From the NCBI GenBank assembly GCA_023411225.1, contig JAEYPA010000094.1:1-30357 (forward strand): 30,357 bases of DNA, in the 5' to 3' direction. The position numbers and the translations under genes are program-made. The notes beneath the pieces are model-generated. The model saw only the letters and a list, made by a program, of their open reading frames with translations, had not been told where the DNA came from and did no database searches. The stretch comes from Bacillota bacterium. GTDB lineage: Bacteria; Bacillota; Clostridia; Lachnospirales; Lachnospiraceae. This document shows, piece after piece, positions 25,188 through 30,357 of this stretch (positions are counted from its first letter, which is position 1; the number at the start of each line of letters is the position of its first letter).

Positions 25188-27959
25188 ATGGAATTTACGA
25201 CAGCAAGTGAGCAAAAAATTGAACAATTTATATCAAATCACTCGTGTTCATATTATGACTCATATTTTGATGATAATGTAGATTATCAGACATTCTATCA
25301 ATTGTCTATATTAAGATCAGGTTTATACTCTTGGTATGAATTTAAGACGGACAGCACTCTTCTTGAGATTGATGGAGGATATGGTGCACTTACAGGAGTG
25401 TTTCTTTCAAGGTGCAGTAAAGTAAAGGTCACCCAGGAAAATCAGAAGAAAGCGGAATGTATAAGAAAGCGTTATGGAAAAGCAGATAATCTCGAAATTT
25501 ACCAGGGCTCTATTAAAAGTTTGAGGGAAGAACGATTTGATTATATTGTAATTAATGGAGGACTTAATAAATTCACTGCAGCATCCTATTTAGCAGAGAT
25601 AAGAGAAAGGTTTTTGAAAAAAGATGGCACGTTATTACTGGCCGTAGATAATCGTTTTGGATTACGCTATCTTTGTGGAGCAAGAGATCGGAGTACTATG
25701 CTTCCTTTTGATGGACTGAACTTTTACCCTAAGGGCTGTAACTCGTATTCATTCTCCAGACAAGAACTGAAAGAATTGTTACATGAGGTGGGCTTTGCCT
25801 CAATAAAATTCTACTATCCTTTGCCAGATGCACAGTTTCCGCAGCTTGTCTATACGGATGAGTTACTGCCAAAAAAGAATCTGAAGGAGAGATTGATTCC
25901 TTATTATGAAACAGCAGACTCTTTGATTGCATATGAACTAGAACTCTATGATGATATTGTGGAGAATGGGATGTTTCCATTTGTGGCCAATTCGTTTTTA
26001 GTAGAATGTAGTCAGTCAGGTCACTTCTCAACTGTGAACTATGCAGCCATATCTACAGACCGCGGAGAGAAAAATGCATTTGTTACTGCAATCCATGGGG
26101 ATGGGTGGGTAACTAAGAAGGAATTATCGCCGGAAGGTAAAAATTCTAGAATTCAGATTATGAATCATATTATGGATTTAAAAAACCATGGGATTCCGGT
26201 GGTACCGCATGAAATGCAACAAGATGGAATTGTTATGCCTTTTATAGAGGCCGAAACATATTCTAATTACATAAAAAAGCTATTTAAAGAGAATCCAGAA
26301 CAGGTTAAAATTGAAATAGAAAGACTGTACAAGTATATTCTTGGTTCATCAGTACATATAGATGCAACAGATAATGCAATGTTGACTGATGAGACGAAAG
26401 AATTAGACTGGGGAGTAATTCTTAAAAAAGCCTATATTGAGTTGATACCTTTAAATTGTTTCTATAACAAAGGAGATCTTCTATTCTTTGATCAGGAATT
26501 TCTTCGAGAAAATTATCCAGCCAAATATATTTTATTTCGAGCACTTTATTATATCTATGGCTTTACTACAGGCGCAGAGAATCAGATACCACTATCCTAT
26601 TTTATGCAAAAGTATGGATTAGTGGAATTATGGTCAATATTTGTTGAAGAAGAGAATCGTTTTCTTCAGCAGATTCGAAATCATAAGCGGTATGCTCAGT
26701 TTTATAAATGGACAAAAGTAAATTATGAGCAAATGCAGGCAAACGCTATGATACTTTGTAAAGAGGATGGGGGAATGGAGACTTATCCGATCTCTGCAAA
26801 AAAGAAAGAGCTTTTTAAGGTGCAGATGGACCTCTTAATAATCTTCAGACAGTTGTGTGAGAAACATGGTCTCACCTATTTCCTCGCGTATGGAACACTT
26901 CTGGGTGCAGTAAGACATCATGGCTTTATCCCATGGGATGATGATATCGATGTAGTTATGCCAAGAAAAGATTATGAAAAGTTGCAGGAAGTAGCAATGG
27001 AGGAGCTAGAATACCCATATTTCTTGCAAACTCCCAAGAATGACTCGTATTTCTACTGTGGATATAGCCGACTAAGAAATAGCGAAACAACCGCTGTGGA
27101 AGATTCTACATGGGGTAGCAGAAGTAACTTAGGAATCTGGATTGATATTATCCCATTAGATTATATAGATTCAGACAGCAAGAAAAATGAGAAAGTGATA
27201 GAGAAAAAATTATTCTATCAAGGATTGTTATTTGCCAAAACTTATGGAAGTCAAAAGGAGCAAATGGCAGATATCTGTCCATTCCAATGGAAATGGTATC
27301 GTAGGCTGAGTGCTATCTTCACAAGAAAGTTTTTATGTCATAAAGTGGATTCCCTGATAAGGAAATGTGGAACATCCACTTCGCCATATGTAGCGATGCT
27401 AGGTGGTTATAACAGGAAGCCACAGAGATTTTATAAAGAGGATTTTGCAAGTACGCTTACTATGGAGTTTGAAAAAGAAGAGTTCTCAGTTCCGGTAGGT
27501 TGGGACAGGTATCTACAAACCGCAAAAGGAAAGGATTATATGACATTGCCACCTGTGGAAAAAAGAGTTTCTCATCATGCAGGAGTATTTAAAGCGGGCA
27601 TGCCATATAAGAAGTTTAACCAAAAGTACATTGATATTTTTGAGGACATAACGGACAAGACGATTGTATTGTTTGGATCAGGTATGATGTTTGAACATTA
27701 CATGGCTCATTACGGTAATAAGTACACCCCTACTTTTCTTGTAGACAATGATAAGAATAAATGGGGTAGCTATAGGCACGGCATAGAAATTAAATCACCT
27801 GAAGCATTACTGGAGGTTTTGCAGGGAACACTAAGGTTGATTATATGCAATATTCACTACAAAGAGATCGAAAAGCAGTTAAAAGAAATGGGAATAGATG
27901 ATTGCAGAATCTATGTACAGGAGAAAGAGTGGATCTTTGCGACAGAAGAGAAGGAGTAG
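25188..27959 (+). CDS. Four-domain protein: methyltransferase, kinase-like, LicD, Rossmann-like
   Basis: 923 aa. Residues ~50-225 are a class I SAM methyltransferase (TLLEIDGGYGALTGVFLS, FDYIVINGGLNKF, LLLAVDNRFGLRYLCGARD, YSFSRQELKELLHEVGF). Residues ~280-500 look kinase-like: WVTKKELSPEGKNSRIQIMN and DGIVMPFIEAETYSNYI resemble an ATP-lobe, and LLFFDQEFLRENYPAKYILF resembles the metal-binding DxE of small-molecule kinases, but a catalytic HxD is not obvious. Residues ~540-800 are LicD (YFLAYGTLLGAVRHHGF, IPWDDDIDVVMPRKDY). Residues ~822-923 are the Rossmann-like domain (KTIVLFGSGMMFEHYMAHYG, FLVDNDKNKWGSY, RLIICNIHYK). One polypeptide could thus methylate, possibly phosphorylate, and add a CDP-derived phospho-group to the glycan. 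AGGAAG (25174-25179) precedes the ATG. It is the largest protein in the window, and the next gene follows after four bases. Confidence 0.85.
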   Translation: MEFTTASEQKIEQFISNHSCSYYDSYFDDNVDYQTFYQLSILRSGLYSWYEFKTDSTLLEIDGGYGALTGVFLSRCSKVKVTQENQKKAECIRKRYGKADNLEIYQGSIKSLREERFDYIVINGGLNKFTAASYLAEIRERFLKKDGTLLLAVDNRFGLRYLCGARDRSTMLPFDGLNFYPKGCNSYSFSRQELKELLHEVGFASIKFYYPLPDAQFPQLVYTDELLPKKNLKERLIPYYETADSLIAYELELYDDIVENGMFPFVANSFLVECSQSGHFSTVNYAAISTDRGEKNAFVTAIHGDGWVTKKELSPEGKNSRIQIMNHIMDLKNHGIPVVPHEMQQDGIVMPFIEAETYSNYIKKLFKENPEQVKIEIERLYKYILGSSVHIDATDNAMLTDETKELDWGVILKKAYIELIPLNCFYNKGDLLFFDQEFLRENYPAKYILFRALYYIYGFTTGAENQIPLSYFMQKYGLVELWSIFVEEENRFLQQIRNHKRYAQFYKWTKVNYEQMQANAMILCKEDGGMETYPISAKKKELFKVQMDLLIIFRQLCEKHGLTYFLAYGTLLGAVRHHGFIPWDDDIDVVMPRKDYEKLQEVAMEELEYPYFLQTPKNDSYFYCGYSRLRNSETTAVEDSTWGSRSNLGIWIDIIPLDYIDSDSKKNEKVIEKKLFYQGLLFAKTYGSQKEQMADICPFQWKWYRRLSAIFTRKFLCHKVDSLIRKCGTSTSPYVAMLGGYNRKPQRFYKEDFASTLTMEFEKEEFSVPVGWDRYLQTAKGKDYMTLPPVEKRVSHHAGVFKAGMPYKKFNQKYIDIFEDITDKTIVLFGSGMMFEHYMAHYGNKYTPTFLVDNDKNKWGSYRHGIEIKSPEALLEVLQGTLRLIICNIHYKEIEKQLKEMGIDDCRIYVQEKEWIFATEEKE

Positions 27960-27963
27960 GTAG

Positions 27964-28389
27964 ATGGAAAAGGGAAAATATAAGATTGGATATGTGCCGG
28001 GAGTATATGATTTATTCCATATTGGGCACTTGAATTTGATTCGTAAGTCCAAGGAGAGATGTGAATATCTGATTGTTGGAGTGCTGTCTGATGAACTTGT
28101 GGAATACTTTAAGGGGAGAAAACCATGCATTCCATATGAAGAGCGCGCAGAAATTGTAAGGGCTATCCGTTATGTGGATGAAGTGGTGGAAGTAAACTTT
28201 CAAAACACTAAAAAAATGGATGCATGGAATTTATATCATTATGATTGTCATTTTTCTGGAGATGATCATGGAGTTGACTGGGAACAAGAGCACCAGGAAT
28301 TAATCAGTGTTGGGTCTAATATGGAGTTCTTTCCCTATACCAAAGGGGTTAGTTCAACGGCAATCAAAAATAAAATAGCAACAAAATAG
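27964..28389 (+). CDS. Cytidylyltransferase (TagD / choline- or ethanolamine-phosphate type)
   Basis: 141 aa, a single-domain nucleotidyltransferase: GYVPGVYDLFHIGHLNLIRK with the HxGH motif, CEYLIVGVLSDEL, PYEERAEIVRAIRYVDEVVE, and the C-terminal GVSSTAIKNKI matching the family's STTxI motif. It should couple CTP with a phospho-alcohol to give a CDP-alcohol and pyrophosphate. It is not a close duplicate of the cytidylyltransferase domain at 7435, which carries FHEGH and ISSTMLR, so the two probably act on different substrates. It starts four bases after the LicD-containing protein, suggesting that protein uses its product. Choline, ethanolamine, glycerol or another alcohol phosphate are all possible. 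Confidence 0.88.
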   Translation: MEKGKYKIGYVPGVYDLFHIGHLNLIRKSKERCEYLIVGVLSDELVEYFKGRKPCIPYEERAEIVRAIRYVDEVVEVNFQNTKKMDAWNLYHYDCHFSGDDHGVDWEQEHQELISVGSNMEFFPYTKGVSSTAIKNKIATK

Positions 28390-28422
28390 AAAAGTAGTCT
28401 TTAGAAGGAAGAGTAGTCAATT

Positions 28423-29151
28423 ATGAAAATCACTCATATCACCCATAGTTGCTTTTTAGTGGAAATGGAGCGGAACATCTTTTTATTTGACTGGTATAAG
28501 GGAGAAATACCTCCTTTTGATTCTAATAAAAAGATTTATGTATTATCCAGTCATAAACATCAAGATCATTTTAACATGGAAATATTTAAAAAGATGGAGG
28601 CTTATCCTAATGTGAGTTATATTCTTTCGAAGGATATTCGTTTAAGCCCTAATTACCTGAAGCGAAATGATGTAAATCTATCTGTAAGGAGTCAGATTAC
28701 TTTTGTAGGAAAAAATCAGGTATATAAGTTTGGATCCTTTGACAATCGTCTAGAAGTACAAACCCTTACCTCTACAGATGCAGGTGTAGCCTTTGTTATT
28801 ACTTGTGAAGATAAAGTTATTTATCATGCTGGTGATTTGAATTGGTGGACATGGCAAGGAGAGGAACTTGAAGAAGAAAAAAAGATGGAGCAGGACTATA
28901 TTAGAGAAATAAATAAACTTAAGGGAATTCATTTTGATGTAGCGTTTGTTGTATTGGATCCAAGGCAGGAAGAACGTTATTGGTGGGGATTAGATTACTT
29001 TATGAGGGTTGTCTGCCCTGAAAAAGTAGTTCCTATGCATTGTTGGGGGAAATATAGCATTATTGATAAGTTAAAACAAGAAAACTGTGCTAAGGATTAT
29101 GTAAATAAAATTATCTCTATAGATAGAGAAGGACAAATGCTTAATCTATAA
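28423..29151 (+). CDS. MBL-fold (UlaG-like) metal-dependent hydrolase
   Basis: 242 aa metallo-beta-lactamase-fold protein. It begins KITHITHSCFLVEMERNIFL, then has the HxHxDH metal motif in SSHKHQDHF (~42-50), a second-shell YHAGDLNWW (~136-144), and VVPMHCWGKY with the last His ligand (~206). The layout is that of the short UlaG-like branch whose members hydrolyse lactones or phosphoesters; the substrate cannot be predicted. It lies 33 bases after the cytidylyltransferase on the same strand with GAAGGAAG (28404-28411) 11 bases before the ATG. It could be the last gene of the transcript but has no Rossmann-like domain and no obvious glycan role. Confidence 0.85.
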   Translation: MKITHITHSCFLVEMERNIFLFDWYKGEIPPFDSNKKIYVLSSHKHQDHFNMEIFKKMEAYPNVSYILSKDIRLSPNYLKRNDVNLSVRSQITFVGKNQVYKFGSFDNRLEVQTLTSTDAGVAFVITCEDKVIYHAGDLNWWTWQGEELEEEKKMEQDYIREINKLKGIHFDVAFVVLDPRQEERYWWGLDYFMRVVCPEKVVPMHCWGKYSIIDKLKQENCAKDYVNKIISIDREGQMLNL

Positions 29152-29156
29152 ACACA

Positions 29157-29185
29157 TTGTGATAATTATTGGATATTGGTATAAT
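29157..29185 (+). promoter_or_regulatory. Sigma-A type promoter of the AIM24-family gene
   Basis: TTGTGA (29157-29162) and a perfect TATAAT (29180-29185) are separated by 17 bases, close to the vegetative consensus. It lies just after the MBL gene's stop codon and ~30 bases before the next start codon, so the AIM24-family gene is a separate transcription unit. Confidence 0.7.
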
Positions 29186-29214
29186 AGATATATCATAATT
29201 GATAGGAGGAGTAC

Positions 29215-29898
29215 ATGATGCAATACGAAATCAAAGGCGAACCTATGCCGGTGGTAGTTTGTTATTTGCAACCAGGAGAAACGATGATTACTGAGAGTGG
29301 TTCTATGAGTTGGATGTCCCCTAATATGAAAATGGAGACATCATCCAATGGGGGAATTGGAAAAGCATTTGGAAGAATGTTTTCAGGTGATTCTATCTTC
29401 CAAAATAATTATACTGCCATGGGAGGACAAGGTATGATTGCTTTTGCATCCAGTTTTCCTGGATCTATACGTGCATTTGACATTACACCTGATCGTCCTG
29501 TTATTGTACAGAAATCGGCTTTCTTAGCATCAGAAAGTAGAGTGGAGTTATCCATTCATTTTCAAAAGAAATTAGGTGCTGGTTTCTTTGGCGGTGAAGG
29601 CTTTATTATGCAACGCCTATCCGGTATGGGAAAAGCATTTATTGAAATTGATGGATATGCTGTTGAGTATAACCTGGCACCAGGACAGAGTATGATTATT
29701 GATACCGGATATTTAGTAGCTATGGATTTGAGTTGTACTATGGACATTGTATCGGTTCCTGGACTTAAAAATAAGTTTTTAGGAGGAGAGGGACTATTTA
29801 ATACTGTAGTAACTGGCCCGGGTAATATCATTCTACAGACAATGCCAGCAAGTAGTATGGCTATGTCATTGCGACCATTTTTTCCAAGTGCTCATTAA
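29215..29898 (+). CDS. AIM24 / TIGR00266 family protein
   Basis: 227 aa, full length for the family. Characteristic segments are MQYEIKGEPMPVVVCYLQPG, ESGSMSWMSPNMKMETS, FPGSIRAFDITPDRPVIVQK, the glycine-rich GAGFFGGEGFIMQRLSGMGK, and the C-terminal VTGPGNIILQTMPASSMA. The family folds as a beta-helix-like trimer and is widespread in bacteria; no defined biochemical role is established. There is no signal peptide. AGGAGG (29204-29209) serves ATG codons at 29215 and 29218; either may be used. It has its own promoter and terminator and does not belong to the glycan cluster. Confidence 0.93.
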   Translation: MMQYEIKGEPMPVVVCYLQPGETMITESGSMSWMSPNMKMETSSNGGIGKAFGRMFSGDSIFQNNYTAMGGQGMIAFASSFPGSIRAFDITPDRPVIVQKSAFLASESRVELSIHFQKKLGAGFFGGEGFIMQRLSGMGKAFIEIDGYAVEYNLAPGQSMIIDTGYLVAMDLSCTMDIVSVPGLKNKFLGGEGLFNTVVTGPGNIILQTMPASSMAMSLRPFFPSAH

Positions 29899-29955
29899 TT
29901 AGGATATCATATACATAAATCAAAGTAATGGAAATAATATCAAAAAATGCATTGA

Positions 29956-29992
29956 AAAGCACTTATAGTTACCATAGTAAGTGCTTTCTTTA
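29956..29992 (+). terminator. Intrinsic terminator after the AIM24-family gene
   Basis: AAAGCACTTA (29956-29965) pairs perfectly with TAAGTGCTTT (29978-29987) around a 12-base loop and is followed by CTTTAATT. It lies 58 bases after the stop codon and separates the gene from the rRNA promoters. Confidence 0.8.
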
Positions 29993-30061
29993 ATTGTTGA
30001 AATATGTTTTTTGGTTTTTAATCTAAATTGTATGAAGTGTTCAGAAAAAACAGAAAACTTA

Positions 30062-30090
30062 TTGACAAAGTATTTTATATATGTTACTAT
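30062..30090 (+). promoter_or_regulatory. rRNA operon promoter P1
   Basis: Perfect TTGACA (30062-30067), a 17-base spacer, and TACTAT (30085-30090). The upstream 60 bases are T- and A-rich (for example TTTTTTGGTTTTTAATC), as expected for an UP element. The surrounding bases AACTTATTGACAAAGTA recur at P2. Confidence 0.8.
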
Positions 30091-30186
30091 AAGCAAGTTG
30101 TCTATGATACACTACAAATCGTCAGCGAAGAAGAGGTTTATTACTGATTGAAAAACGAATGAAGTCAGAAAAAGTTGAAAAACTTA

Positions 30187-30215
30187 TTGACAAAGTAGTT
30201 TAGCAGTGTTACAAT
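30187..30215 (+). promoter_or_regulatory. rRNA operon promoter P2
   Basis: Perfect TTGACA (30187-30192), a 17-base spacer, and TACAAT (30210-30215), 125 bases downstream of P1. The block AAACTTATTGACAAAGTA and the flank GTTAC-AT are shared with P1, so the two promoters arose by duplication or are held alike by selection. Confidence 0.82.
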
Positions 30216-30357
30216 AGACAAGCTGCTTCAAAAAAAGAACAGCCAAGAACATTGATAACTGAACAGTGAAACAACCCTGAAAATTCAATAAGAATTTCAG
30301 AAATAGAACGTTTCTTTATGAAACAGTAAAGCATCGAAAGATGCACAAATAACGGTT
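30216..30357 (+). other. Leader of the next rRNA operon
   Basis: After P2 comes a leader with GAACATTGATAACTGAACAG, which resembles the TTGAAAACTGAA box found near rRNA genes of Firmicutes. Three small hairpins follow: CTGAAAATTC/GAATTTCAG (30277-30300), GTTTC/GAAAC (30310-30324), and GCATC-GAAA-GATGC (30331-30344), a perfect stem with a GNRA tetraloop. The 16S rRNA gene itself is not reached before the window ends and is expected immediately beyond it. Confidence 0.65.

Overview
The window looks like chromosome of a low-GC Gram-positive anaerobe, most likely a member of the Lachnospiraceae (Clostridium cluster XIVa). The evidence is the 3' tail of a 23S rRNA gene at the left edge, an rRNA promoter/leader of clostridial type at the right edge, AT-rich coding sequence, AGGAGG-type ribosome binding sites, and gene families common in gut and soil Lachnospiraceae (LicD, CDP-glycerol transferases, COG5610-type HAD proteins, AIM24). 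The genus cannot be fixed from sequence alone.

Layout. (1) 1-94: end of a 23S rRNA gene, with no recognisable 5S after it. (2) 290-1225, minus strand: a Rossmann + DUF1919 protein of the exopolysaccharide type, with its own intrinsic terminator pointing at the rRNA gene. (3) 1226-1628: AT-rich non-coding DNA with a triple 10-bp repeat and a doubtful 30-codon ORF. (4) 1629-3321: a two-gene unit for a membrane-anchored extracytoplasmic protein and a secreted beta-rich surface protein, closed by a 17-bp perfect hairpin. (5) 3468-29151: about 25.7 kb of 19 tightly packed plus-strand genes. Eighteen of them (3468-28389) form a glycan assembly and modification cluster; the last is an MBL-fold hydrolase. 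(6) 29215-29898: an AIM24-family gene with its own promoter and terminator. (7) 30062-30357: two near-identical tandem rRNA promoters and the leader of the next rRNA operon. The whole block therefore lies between two rRNA operons running in the same direction.

How the genes fit together. The cluster can make CDP-activated donors: a TagD-like cytidylyltransferase fused to a Gfo/Idh/MocA reductase (7435-8790), a second cytidylyltransferase (27964-28389), and a TIM-barrel sugar isomerase next to the fusion. It has three enzymes expected to transfer phospho-substituents from such donors: LicD at 4404, a TagF-like protein with a C-terminal propeller-like region at 9918, and a four-domain methyltransferase/kinase-like/LicD/Rossmann protein at 25188. 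Eight glycosyltransferases (four GT2, four GT4) would build the glycan. An acetyltransferase, a TylF-like methyltransferase, a second methyltransferase and a HAD-family protein would decorate it. No polymerase, flippase, ABC exporter or priming transferase is present. The product may therefore be a protein-linked or lipid-linked phosphoglycan assembled in the cytoplasm, with export (if any) encoded elsewhere.

The most unusual property is a ~90-residue Rossmann-like domain (core GAGxxG, then an acidic residue after strand 2, then a conserved D-hydrophobic-I-I strand) that occurs twelve times. It is attached at the N- or C-terminus of proteins with eight different catalytic folds.
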